A stretch of 64,000 nucleotides of DNA from Actinacidiphila oryziradicis (GTDB lineage Bacteria > Actinomycetota > Actinomycetes > Streptomycetales > Streptomycetaceae), in contig NZ_SUMC01000025.1 in the NCBI RefSeq assembly GCF_005047355.1, forward strand, positions 62,001 through 126,000, in the 5' to 3' direction. A model generated the notes under the pieces. It saw only the letters and a list, made by a program, of their open reading frames with translations, was not told the DNA's origin and made no database searches. The translations under genes and the position numbers were made by a program. Of this stretch, positions 1-7,899 are shown in pieces (the stretch's first letter is position 1; each line of letters starts with the position of its first letter).

Positions 1-1
1 C

Positions 2-658
2 ACGCAGACCGCCGAGGGCATCCGCTATCTGCGGCGGCATCCGGCGCTGCGCCGCCTGGTGGGCGTCGGCTCCGCCGCGATGCTGCTCTCCGCTCTCAGC
101 AGCTCCGCGATCTACGCGGTCGTCGACGCGGGGCTGCACCGCTCTCCGGCCTTCACCGGAGTGCTCTACTCCGTGCAGGGCGCCGGCTCCGTCGTCGGCG
201 GACTCCTCGCCGGTCCGCTGCTGCGCCGGATGCCGGAACGGCTCTTCGCCGCCGCCGGGATGGCCGTTTTCGCCACCGGCATCGCTCTACGGGCCGTCCC
301 CTTGACCGCCGCCGTCCTCGCGGGGAGCGGCTCGATCGGCGTCGGGCTGCCGTGGGTGATCGTCGCCGGGCTGACCGCCGTCCAGCGCGAGACCCCGGGG
401 GACCTCATCGGCCGTGTCGCCGCCACCGCGAGCACCGTCGTCTTCGCCCCTACGGCGCTGGGGAGCCTCGTGGGCGCCGGGCTGGTCGCCGTCGTCGACT
501 ACCGAGTGCTGCTGGGCTCGCTCGGTGTGGCGGGCGCGGTGGTGGCGGTGGCGGCGTCAGGGGCGCTGCGGCGGGGCGGGGTGCGGGACCGGGGAACGGG
601 GCCGGACACGGCGCCGGTTCAGGAGGCCGGTCCAAGCTCCAGCCGCAGCCGCAGGTAG
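2..658 (+). CDS. MFS transporter, C-terminal part (5' end outside window)
   Basis: The open frame runs in from the left edge and ends at TAG 656-658. The visible 218 residues begin with an amphipathic stretch (EGIRYLRRHPALRRLV) typical of the central loop of major facilitator exporters. About six hydrophobic helices follow (for example MLLSALSSSAIYAVV and VGLPWVIVAGLTAVQ), with a conserved-looking R-x-R loop between helices. This is the second half of a 12-helix transporter, and the tail is polar. The last 40 bases overlap the 3' end of the convergent acetyltransferase gene. The substrate cannot be told from this half. The ATG at 59 is internal to the protein, not a start. Confidence 0.8.
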   Translation, partial: TQTAEGIRYLRRHPALRRLVGVGSAAMLLSALSSSAIYAVVDAGLHRSPAFTGVLYSVQGAGSVVGGLLAGPLLRRMPERLFAAAGMAVFATGIALRAVPLTAAVLAGSGSIGVGLPWVIVAGLTAVQRETPGDLIGRVAATASTVVFAPTALGSLVGAGLVAVVDYRVLLGSLGVAGAVVAVAASGALRRGGVRDRGTGPDTAPVQEAGPSSSRSRR

Positions 659-1140
659 TCCGCCCCGCCGGGGCCCGGGGTGCGCTCGCCGTCGGGGCGC
701 CAGCCGTGGCGGGTGTAGAAGGCGAGGGCGCGGGGGTTGCGCTCCCAGGCGGAGAGGGTGCCGTAAGGGATCGACGCGTCGCGCAGCGTCCGCACGTAGG
801 CGTCGTGGAGGAGCGAGCCTATGCCGCGGCCCCAGTTGTCCGGGCGTACATGGATCTGGTGCAGTTCGCCGGTCGTGCCGATGGCCAGAATGCCGAGGAC
901 CGCCGATGCGTCCGGGTCAGCTTCGCGTACGGCGCAGAGCGTGGTCCGGTCGGTGCTGCGGATCGCCCGGGCCCAGCCGGCGATGCGGTCGGCGTGCTCG
1001 GCGGGGGTGCAGATCTCCGCGTCGTCGAGGCCGCCCGCGCGGTAGTAGGCGGTACGGGCCTCGGTGTGGACGGAGACCATCGCGTCGAGGTCGGCCGGGG
1101 TCGCGGGGCGGACGGTGATGTCAGCGGGTGATGTCTGCAT
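619..1140 (-). CDS. GNAT family N-acetyltransferase
   Basis: This 173-residue protein begins MQTSPADITVRPATPADLDA, the usual first strand and helix of the GNAT fold. The acetyl-CoA binding motif A is visible as HVRPDNWGRGIGSLL (Q/R-x-x-G-x-G/A form), and the C-terminal motif B as AWERNPRALAFYTRHGWRPDG. It would transfer an acetyl group from acetyl-CoA to an amine on a small molecule or protein; the acceptor is unknown. The frame continues upstream without a stop, but homology begins at this ATG, so 1140 is chosen. It is divergent from the ArsR-type regulator across a short region holding a heptamer repeat, and its 3' end overlaps that of the transporter. Confidence 0.85.
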   Translation of the reverse strand: MQTSPADITVRPATPADLDAMVSVHTEARTAYYRAGGLDDAEICTPAEHADRIAGWARAIRSTDRTTLCAVREADPDASAVLGILAIGTTGELHQIHVRPDNWGRGIGSLLHDAYVRTLRDASIPYGTLSAWERNPRALAFYTRHGWRPDGERTPGPGGADYLRLRLELGPAS

Positions 1141-1171
1141 GGCCGTTCCGACGTCCGCGGGAGGCTTCTCG

Positions 1172-1206
1172 GTTGCCCGTTGCCCGTTGCCCGTTGCCCG
1201 TTGCCC
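1172..1206. repeat. Five perfect tandem copies of the heptamer GTTGCCC
   Basis: The 7-base unit GTTGCCC repeats five times without error. A degenerate sixth copy (GCGTTGCC) follows to about 1214. It lies in the divergent promoter region between the acetyltransferase and ArsR-type genes, upstream of both starts. Confidence 0.9.
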
Positions 1207-1246
1207 GCGTTGCCTGTTGGCGTCCCATCCGACAGGGATTTCATCC

Positions 1247-1275
1247 TTGACAAGAATATTTGTCGGTGGAACGCT
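1247..1275 (+). promoter_or_regulatory. Candidate promoter with internal ArsR-type operator
   Basis: A good -35 box TTGACA (1247-1252) is followed 17 bases later by AACGCT (1270-1275), a weak -10. A start of transcription about seven bases on would fall at the ATG at 1282, so the mRNA may be leaderless; no ribosome-binding site is seen. The inverted repeat GACAA-N6-TTGTC (1249-1264) overlaps the -35 and spacer and is a plausible autoregulatory operator. Confidence 0.45.
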
Positions 1276-1281
1276 GGTCGT

Positions 1282-1911
1282 ATGTTCGATGTGGCAGTGA
1301 TAGACGATCCGGCCGCCGCCGAGATATCGCTGGACCCGGTGCGGGCCCGGCTGCTCGCCGCGCTGGCCGAGCCCGGCTCGGCCAGCACGCTGGCCGTCCG
1401 GGCCGGGCTGACCCGGCAGAAGGCCAATTACCACCTCAGGGCGCTGGAGCGGCACGGCCTGGTCGAGCTGGTCGAGGAGCGTCGCAAGGGGAATTGCACG
1501 GAGCGCGTACTGCAGGCGACCGCTGCGTCCTATGTGATCTCCCCGACCGCGCTGCCCGAGGTGGCCCCCGACCCTTCCCGGGCCCCGGACCAGCTGTCCG
1601 CCCGCTGGCTGCTCGCTCTCGCGGCCCGGCTGGTTCAGGAGGTCGGCGGGCTCATAGCCGGCGCGACCGCCGCCCGGCAGCGCCTGGCGACGTTCGCCAT
1701 CGACAGCGAGATCCGGTTCGCCTCGGCCGCCGACCGGGCCGCGTTCGCCGAGGAGCTCACCGGCACCCTCGCTGCCCTGGTCGGCAAGTACCACGACGAG
1801 ACGGCGGAAGGCGGCCGACCGCACCGCCTCGTCGTCGCCCTGCACCCAAGCGTCTCTGGAACTCTTAAGGATCCTGGGTCATCGCGTGGCCCCGAGGGGT
1901 GGAAGCGGTGA
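1282..1911 (+). CDS. ArsR-type winged helix-turn-helix regulator
   Basis: The 209-residue product has an N-terminal winged helix: VRARLLAALAEPGSASTLAVRAGLTRQKANYHLRALERHGLVEL at about residues 16-59. That is the helix-turn-helix and recognition helix layout of ArsR/SmtB-like repressors. The region after it (EERRKGNCTERVLQATAASYVI) is the wing and linker. The C-terminal half is alpha-helical and lacks an obvious metal-binding Cys/His set, so the signal is probably not a simple metal ion. An SRPBCC gene follows 328 bases later on the same strand, a pairing frequent in actinobacteria, which suggests the regulator controls it. The start is ATG 1282, possibly leaderless. Confidence 0.8.
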   Translation: MFDVAVIDDPAAAEISLDPVRARLLAALAEPGSASTLAVRAGLTRQKANYHLRALERHGLVELVEERRKGNCTERVLQATAASYVISPTALPEVAPDPSRAPDQLSARWLLALAARLVQEVGGLIAGATAARQRLATFAIDSEIRFASAADRAAFAEELTGTLAALVGKYHDETAEGGRPHRLVVALHPSVSGTLKDPGSSRGPEGWKR

Positions 1912-2239
1912 CGAGCGCGGACGAGTCCGGGCCGATCCTTGGGCAGAGCCCGTGTGCGGCGTCACTGGCGGTGACGAGGTGCCAGCGTCTGGACTGTGCC
2001 CGGCTCTTTCGGGTCGGGCACACCCTGGGATCGCTGCCCCGCCGGACGCTGAACCGGTCACCGCAGGTGAAGCACGATGCCAGTGGCGGGGACCGCGCGC
2101 ATTTCCAGCACGCGGCGTGTATGTCAGGTAGAACGAGAGGCAGTCCATATGGTTACGCCCGAGCCGAATCGGCTTTCCGCGGCTTCACCAGGCCAATCGC
2201 CGCCCCGTTGAAGACCCTCAAGAAGAAGGAGTGGTAGAG
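1912..2239. other. Intergenic stretch with no convincing gene
   Basis: These 328 bases separate the regulator from the SRPBCC gene. One frame is open from GTG 1899 to 2237 (112 codons). It matches nothing I recognise, and its codon use loses GC bias in the second half, so I do not call it. The only clear signal is the ribosome-binding site GAAGGAG at 2224-2230 serving the next gene. Confidence 0.5.
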
Positions 2240-2962
2240 ATGTCCAAGGAATTCGAGATCAAGCGCGAAGGCGAGCTGCACACCACCCCCGAGGAGTACT
2301 GGGACGCGATCACGACCGGCACCGGAGGCTGGCTGTGGCCGATGGAGTTCGAGCCGCGAGAGGGTGGTGCGGCCGCCTTCGGCGGCACTGTGACCGTCTG
2401 GGAGCCGCCGCACCATTTTGTCACCCGGGTGGAGGGCGAGAACGGCTGGTTCAACCAGTTGGAGCACGTCATCGAAGGACGTGACGGCGGTACGACCTGG
2501 TTCCGCTACGTTCACAGCGGCATCTTCGGCGACGACTGGGACAACCAGTACGACGGCGCCGACAAGCACACCGACTTCTACCTCCATACCCTCAGGCAGT
2601 ACCTGACCTACTTCAGCCGCTGCCCGGTGGCGTATGTGGCGACCGACGGACCGGACGCCTCGAAGGCGCCGGACGCCTTCCAGGTGCTGCGGGACGAACT
2701 CGGGCTCGGCGCCGACGTGGCCCAGGACGACTCGGTGCGGGTCACGCTGCCGGGCATCGAGCCGCTGGACGTGGTGGTCGACTACCTCACCCCGGAGTTC
2801 ATCGGCCTGCGAACGGATGAAGGGCTGTACCGCTTCTTCGGCCGGAACGCCTTCGGGGCGCCGATCGGGATAGCCCTCCACCTCTTCGCTGACGGCGTGG
2901 ACCAGGACAAGGTCCGCTTGACTTGGCAGTCTTGGCTGAACGGAGTGTTCGCGCAGTCCTAA
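2240..2962 (+). CDS. SRPBCC domain protein (AHSA1-like)
   Basis: This 240-residue protein opens MSKEFEIKREGELHTTPEEYW and has the charged, aromatic-rich pattern of the START/AHSA1 (SRPBCC) fold: helix-grip strands such as ATVTVWEPPHHFVTRVEG-like segments, then a long C-terminal helix near HTDFYLHTLRQYLTYF. Members bind small hydrophobic ligands or act on them in the cytoplasm. The length exceeds a single domain (about 150 residues), and the remaining residues 140-240 look like a second, related half. ATG 2240 is chosen over GTG 2231 because GAAGGAG lies nine bases before it. It is likely controlled by the upstream ArsR-type protein; the ligand is unknown. Confidence 0.75.
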   Translation: MSKEFEIKREGELHTTPEEYWDAITTGTGGWLWPMEFEPREGGAAAFGGTVTVWEPPHHFVTRVEGENGWFNQLEHVIEGRDGGTTWFRYVHSGIFGDDWDNQYDGADKHTDFYLHTLRQYLTYFSRCPVAYVATDGPDASKAPDAFQVLRDELGLGADVAQDDSVRVTLPGIEPLDVVVDYLTPEFIGLRTDEGLYRFFGRNAFGAPIGIALHLFADGVDQDKVRLTWQSWLNGVFAQS

Positions 2963-2973
2963 CCTCGTAGGCC

Positions 2974-4203
2974 ATGGAGAACGCATTCGCACAGGCGGCC
3001 CGGATCTGCGACCGGATCGGCGAACTCGACCAGGAGATCCTGGCGTTCCTGCCCGAGCCCGGCAGGCGGGACCGCCTGGAGCGCGATGCGCGGTCGGTGC
3101 CGGGAGCAGGGCTTCCGCTGCAGGGTGTACCCGTTGGTGTGAAGGACATCATCCGCGTCGACGGACTGCCTACGCGCGCCGGGTCCGCCCTGCCGCCCGA
3201 GGTGTTCGCAGGGCCGCAGGCGCCGCTGGTGGACCGGCTGCGGGCAGCAGGGGCGCTGGTGGCGGGCAAGACGGTCACTGCGGAGTTCGCGGTGACGGCG
3301 CCCGGTCCGACCCGCAATCCGCGCAACCCCGCCCACTCGCCCGGCGGTTCGAGCAGCGGGTCGGCGGCGGCCGTCGCGGCGGGCATGGTGCCGCTGGCGG
3401 TCGGGACGCAGACGGTGGGCTCGGTGATCCGCCCGGCGGCGTACTGCGGGGTGGTCGGCTTCAGGCCGACCCATGGGCGGATCCCGGTGGAGGGGGTGAT
3501 CGCCAACGCGCCGTCCTTCGACACGGTAGGGGTTTTCGCCGCCGACGTGGCAGGCGTGGCGCTCACGGCGAGCGTGCTGTGCGACGGTTGGCGGCAGGCC
3601 CTGGGGCCGGGCCTCCGGCCACCGGTGCTCGGAGTCCCGGACGGCCCGTATCTGGCACGGGCCGGGGCCGAGGCGTTGGACGCGTTCGAGGAGCAGGTGG
3701 GGTCATTGCGGGCGGCCGGTTTCCCGGTGCGCCGGATACCGGTGATGCCTGACTTCGAGCAGATCTTCCAGTGTCTGTATGTCATCAATCGTTTTGAGGT
3801 CGCGCGGACACACGCTGAGTGGTTTCCGCGCTTCGGGGAGCTCTACCGGGAGCAGACAGCCGCCGCGATCTGCCAGGGACAGACGATCGGTCACGACGAC
3901 TACGCGAAGGCGCTGCGGCAGCGCGAGGACTTCCACGACCGGCTGACGGCGGCGATGTCCGACGCTCGCATCGACCTCTGGCTCGCTCCTTCGGCGACCG
4001 GCCCGGCGCCGCGCGGCTTGTCGAGCACCGGGTCGGGCGTGATGTGCCTGCCGTGGAGCGGCGCCGGGCTGCCGTCCCTGACGCTGCCGGCCGGGGCGGC
4101 ACGGAACGGGCTGCCACTCGGGCTGCAGTGCGTCGGTCTGCCGGGCGCCGACGAGGAGTTGCTGGCCCGGGGCGCCGTGCTCGCGGCCGTACTGCCGGGT
4201 TGA
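2974..4203 (+). CDS. Amidase signature family hydrolase
   Basis: The 409-residue enzyme carries the amidase signature. The catalytic lysine sits in GVPVGVKDII (about residue 55), and the glycine/serine-rich block SPGGSSSGSAAAVAAG (about 123-138) supplies the second serine. The nucleophilic serine region follows as GTQTVGSVIRPAAYCGVVG. The Ser-cisSer-Lys triad hydrolyses amide bonds, releasing ammonia or an amine. It is somewhat shorter than typical 450-500 residue amidases and resembles amidases acting on small ureido or amide compounds, but the substrate is not evident. It begins 11 bases after the SRPBCC gene, probably co-transcribed, and two hairpins follow its stop. Confidence 0.85.
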   Translation: MENAFAQAARICDRIGELDQEILAFLPEPGRRDRLERDARSVPGAGLPLQGVPVGVKDIIRVDGLPTRAGSALPPEVFAGPQAPLVDRLRAAGALVAGKTVTAEFAVTAPGPTRNPRNPAHSPGGSSSGSAAAVAAGMVPLAVGTQTVGSVIRPAAYCGVVGFRPTHGRIPVEGVIANAPSFDTVGVFAADVAGVALTASVLCDGWRQALGPGLRPPVLGVPDGPYLARAGAEALDAFEEQVGSLRAAGFPVRRIPVMPDFEQIFQCLYVINRFEVARTHAEWFPRFGELYREQTAAAICQGQTIGHDDYAKALRQREDFHDRLTAAMSDARIDLWLAPSATGPAPRGLSSTGSGVMCLPWSGAGLPSLTLPAGAARNGLPLGLQCVGLPGADEELLARGAVLAAVLPG

Positions 4204-4222
4204 CAACTTGTTGCCGGGTTTT

Positions 4223-4293
4223 AGGGCCTGTCCGGCCCTAGTACCCCCAGGGGGCGGCCCTCCGGGACGCTGAGCCCCGGGTGGCCGCCCCCT
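4223..4293 (+). terminator. Two adjacent hairpins after the amidase gene
   Basis: AGGGCC (4223-4228) pairs with GGCCCT (4234-4239). Downstream, AGGGGGCGGCC (4249-4259) pairs exactly with GGCCGCCCCCT (4283-4293) around an inner CCGGG/CCCGG pair. There is no U-tract, which is common for Streptomyces terminators. They separate the amidase unit from the SOS-controlled operon. Confidence 0.6.
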
Positions 4294-4372
4294 CGTGGTG
4301 ACAGGGGGCTTGCTGGCTCCCGGGCCGGCCCGTCGACTGCTCACTTCGCCGGCTTCAGCCCCGCGAGCTTGG

Positions 4373-4388
4373 TCGTACTAATGTTCGA
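4373..4388 (+). promoter_or_regulatory. LexA-type SOS box upstream of dnaE2
   Basis: TCGTACTAATGTTCGA matches the actinobacterial SOS box pattern TCGAAC-N4-GTTCGA at 11 of the 12 fixed positions; only the fourth base differs. It lies 85 bases upstream of the dnaE2 start, where LexA would repress until DNA damage. Confidence 0.75.
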
Positions 4389-4473
4389 GGAGTGGTCTAT
4401 GGTGGAAGGAGAGGCCCGCAGGTAGGGCAGGTCGGAGGGGGCGCGTGAGCCGCGGGAACAGTAGGAGGTGCGT

Positions 4474-7400
4474 ATGCCGGACTTTACGCATCTGCACACG
4501 GTCTCCGGCTTCTCGTTGCGGTACGGGGCGGCGCACCCGGAACGGCTGGCGGAGCGTGCGGCGGAGCGCGGGATGGACGCGCTGGCGCTGACCGACCGGG
4601 ACACGGTTGCCGGGGTGGTGAGGTTCGCGAAGGCGTGCGTGGCGGCCGGGGTGCGGCCGGTGTTCGGGGCGGGGGTGGCGGTGCCCGCGGCGTACGGCGC
4701 AGGGCGGCCGGGGGAGGGGCGGCGGCGGACGCCGGTGAAGGGAGGGGCGTTCGTGGCGGAGGCAGCGGACCGAGCGCTCTTCCTGGCCCGCGACGGGGCA
4801 GGGTGGGGCGCGCTGTGCCGGCTGGTCAGCGCGGCGCACACGGACGGCGGCACCGGCTGGAGCGACCTGGCCGGCAGCGGCAGCGGAGACGGACTGTATG
4901 TGCTGCTCGGGGCGGACTCCGAGGTCGGCAGGGCGCTCTCCGCCGGGCGCCCCGACCGGGCGGCGAAGCTGCTGCGGCCCTGGCGCGAGGTGTACGGGGA
5001 CGCGCTGCGCCTGGAGACCGCCTGGCACGGCAACCAGGGCACCGGGCCGGGGTCGCTGCGGCTCGCCGCCCGTACGGTGGGCTTCGCGGCTGAGCAGGGC
5101 GTCACGGCGGTGCTGACCAACGCCGTACGGTATGCCGACCCCGGGCAGGGCGAGGTGGCCGATGTGCTGGACGCGGCCCGCCGCCTGATGCCCATCGACG
5201 TGACCAGGCCGGAAGCCCTGGACAGCGGCGAGCGCTGGCTCAAGGGTGCCGGCGACATGGCCCGTACCGCCGAGCGGATCGCCGAGGCGGCGGGCGGCCG
5301 GCGCGGGGAGGCGCACCGGCTGCTGCGGGCCACCGAGGAGATGGCCGCCGGGTGCGCGGTGGACCCCGAGGACGACCTCGGCATCGGGCAGGTGCACTTC
5401 CCCGAGCCGGAGCTGGTCGGGGCGGGCGCCCGGACCGCCGACCGGGTGCTGCGGTCGCGGTGCGCCGCCGGGATGGTGCGTCTGAGGCACGACGGGGACC
5501 CGGAGTACTGGCGGCGGCTCGACGACGAGCTGCGCATCATCGAAAGGCTCGGCTTCGCGACGTACTTCCTCACCGTCTCCCAGGTGGTCGATGACGTACG
5601 CGGCATGGGGATCCGGGTCGCGGCCCGGGGCTCGGGCGCCGGATCGCTGGTCAACCACCTGCTGGGGATCGCGAGCGCAGACCCCGTCGAGCACGGGCTG
5701 CTCATGGAGCGCTTCCTGTCCGGGCGGCGCAGCGCGCTGCCCGACATCGACATCGACGTGGAGTCGGCGCGCCGGCTGGAGGTGTACCGCGCGATCTTCG
5801 CGCGCTTCGGTGCCGAGCGGGTCGCCGCAGTCGCCATGCCCGAGACCTACCGGGTGCGGCATGCCATCCGGGACGTGGGCGCCGCGCTCGGCATGGACCC
5901 GGCGGCCATCGACCGGCTCGCCAAGGCGTTCCCGCACATCCGGGCCCGCGACGCCCGGGCCGCGCTCGCCGAGCTGCCCGAGCTGAAAGCGGTCGCGGGC
6001 GAGGACCATGGGCGGCTGTGGGAGCTGGTGGAGGCGCTGGACGCGCTGCCGCGCGGGGTCGCCATGCACCCGTGCGGGGTGCTGCTCTCCGATGCCGGGC
6101 TGCTGGGCCGTACGCCGGTGATGCCGACCAGCGGCGAGGGCTTTCCGATGTCGCAGTTCGACAAGGAGGACGTCGAGGATCTCGGGCTGCTCAAACTCGA
6201 TGTGCTGGGCGTACGGATGCAGTCCGCGATGGCGTATGCGCTGAGCGAGGTCGAGCGGGTCACGGGCGAGCGGATCGACCTGGACGCCGTGCCCGCCGGG
6301 GACCCGGCGACGTATGAGCTGATCCGGTCCGCCGAGACGCTCGGCTGCTTCCAGATCGAGTCGCCGGGCCAGCGCGACCTGGTCGGGCGGCTGCAGCCGA
6401 GTACTTTCCACGACCTGGTGGTCGACATATCGCTTTTCCGGCCGGGACCGGTCGCCGCTGACATGGTGCGGCCCTTCATAGAGGCGCGGCACGGGCGCGC
6501 TCCGGTGCGGTATCCACACCCCGACCTGGAGGACACGCTGCGGGAGACCTATGGCGTTGTCGTCTTCCATGAGCAGCTGATCGAGATTATCCGTGTCATG
6601 ACCGGCTGCGACCGGGCGATGGCCGACGAGGCGCGGCGCGCGCTCTCCGACCCGGCACGGCAGGGCCGGGTGCGGGCCTGGTTCGCGGCACAGGCGCGCG
6701 AGCGGGGGTACGGGATGGAGGTCGTACGGCACACATGGGAGATCGTCGAGGCCTTCGGGGCATACGGGTTCTGCAAGGCGCACGCGGTGGCGTTCGCCGT
6801 GCCGACGTACCAGTCGGCGTGGCTGAAGGCGCACCACCCGGCGGCTTTCTATGCCGGGCTGCTCACCCATGACCCGGGTATGTACCCGAAGCGGCTGCTG
6901 CTCGCGGACGCGCGGCGGCGCGGGGTGCCGGTGCTGCCGCTGGATGTGAACCGGTCGGGCACCGCTCATTTGATCGAACTGGTGTCCGATGGGGTCTGGG
7001 GGCTGCGGCTCGCCCTCTCCGAAGTGCACGGCATCAGTGAGGAGACGGCGACGCGGATCGCCGCCGGGCAGCCGTACTCCTCGCTCCAGGACTTCTGGCA
7101 GCGCGCCCGTCCCGGCCGCGCCATCGCCGAACGCCTCATCCAGGTCGGCGCCCTGGACGCCATCGCCCCCGGCGTCAACCGCCGCGACCTGCTGCTCCAG
7201 GCCGCCGAGCTCCACCGGCAGGGCCGGGCGGCCGGTGCCGACGGCCAGCTTCCGCTGGCCGAAGGGCGGTCCGCAGCCCCGGCGGGCCTCCCCGACATGG
7301 ACGCCGGCGAGCGGCTCGGTGCCGAACTCGGCGTCCTCGGCATGGACGCCTCCCGGCACCTGATGGACGACCACTTCGCGTTCCTGGAAGAGCTCGGCGC

Positions 7401-7899
7401 CATCCCCGCGCGCCGGCTGCATGAGGTACGGCACGGCCAGACCGTCCTCGTGGCCGGTGCGAAGGCCGCCACCCAGACCCCGCCGATCCGTTCCGGCCGC
7501 CGCGTCATCTTCACCACTCTCGATGACGGCACCGGCCTGGTCGACTGTGCCTTCTTCGACGACAGCCACGCCGCCTGTGCCCACACCGTCTTCCACTCCT
7601 GGCTGCTGCTGGTGCGCGGGGTCGTCCAGCGGCGCGGTCCGCAGAGTCTCAGCATCGTCGGCGCCGCCGCCTGGAACCTCGCCGAACTTGTCGAACTGCG
7701 TCGCACAGGCGGCCTGGAGGACGTTGCCGCCGAACTGGCCGCGCCCGGCGCGCCTGATGCCGCCGACCCGGGTGCCGGTCGCCGGATCCACCTGCCCACC
7801 GGGTACGAGATGCACCCCTGGGCGGACCTCCAGCCCGCCGGGGACCGTGCTGCCACCGGCCGCAAGCTGTGGCACTCCAGCCCGGGGAGCGCGGGATGA
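4474..7899 (+). CDS. dnaE2: Error-prone DNA polymerase DnaE2
   Basis: This 1141-residue C-family polymerase starts with a PHP domain (MPDFTHLHTVSGFSLRYGA). The polymerase palm holds PDIDIDVE, with aspartates at 424, 426 and 428, and a further conserved aspartate at 576 in LGLLKLDVLG. A helix-hairpin-helix/OB-fold tail follows. The length and the missing extended C-terminus distinguish DnaE2 from the replicative DnaE1. It performs translesion synthesis with an accessory Y-family protein in a mutasome. ATG 4474 is preferred because GGAGG (4464-4468) lies five bases before it; GTG 4468 would overlap that site. An SOS box lies upstream, and the stop overlaps the next gene's start as ATGA, so the two are translationally coupled. 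Confidence 0.93.
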   Translation: MPDFTHLHTVSGFSLRYGAAHPERLAERAAERGMDALALTDRDTVAGVVRFAKACVAAGVRPVFGAGVAVPAAYGAGRPGEGRRRTPVKGGAFVAEAADRALFLARDGAGWGALCRLVSAAHTDGGTGWSDLAGSGSGDGLYVLLGADSEVGRALSAGRPDRAAKLLRPWREVYGDALRLETAWHGNQGTGPGSLRLAARTVGFAAEQGVTAVLTNAVRYADPGQGEVADVLDAARRLMPIDVTRPEALDSGERWLKGAGDMARTAERIAEAAGGRRGEAHRLLRATEEMAAGCAVDPEDDLGIGQVHFPEPELVGAGARTADRVLRSRCAAGMVRLRHDGDPEYWRRLDDELRIIERLGFATYFLTVSQVVDDVRGMGIRVAARGSGAGSLVNHLLGIASADPVEHGLLMERFLSGRRSALPDIDIDVESARRLEVYRAIFARFGAERVAAVAMPETYRVRHAIRDVGAALGMDPAAIDRLAKAFPHIRARDARAALAELPELKAVAGEDHGRLWELVEALDALPRGVAMHPCGVLLSDAGLLGRTPVMPTSGEGFPMSQFDKEDVEDLGLLKLDVLGVRMQSAMAYALSEVERVTGERIDLDAVPAGDPATYELIRSAETLGCFQIESPGQRDLVGRLQPSTFHDLVVDISLFRPGPVAADMVRPFIEARHGRAPVRYPHPDLEDTLRETYGVVVFHEQLIEIIRVMTGCDRAMADEARRALSDPARQGRVRAWFAAQARERGYGMEVVRHTWEIVEAFGAYGFCKAHAVAFAVPTYQSAWLKAHHPAAFYAGLLTHDPGMYPKRLLLADARRRGVPVLPLDVNRSGTAHLIELVSDGVWGLRLALSEVHGISEETATRIAAGQPYSSLQDFWQRARPGRAIAERLIQVGALDAIAPGVNRRDLLLQAAELHRQGRAAGADGQLPLAEGRSAAPAGLPDMDAGERLGAELGVLGMDASRHLMDDHFAFLEELGAIPARRLHEVRHGQTVLVAGAKAATQTPPIRSGRRVIFTTLDDGTGLVDCAFFDDSHAACAHTVFHSWLLLVRGVVQRRGPQSLSIVGAAAWNLAELVELRRTGGLEDVAAELAAPGAPDAADPGAGRRIHLPTGYEMHPWADLQPAGDRAATGRKLWHSSPGSAG

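Noticed and set aside
619..1845. Acetyltransferase extended to 408 residues
   Set aside because: The extra N-terminal 235 residues are the antisense of the ArsR-type gene and the heptamer repeat; family homology starts at 1140.
4378..7875. A very long minus-strand open frame opposite dnaE2
   Set aside because: It is a shadow caused by GC-rich codons of dnaE2, is rich in Arg/Pro/Gly/Gln, and has no recognisable domain.
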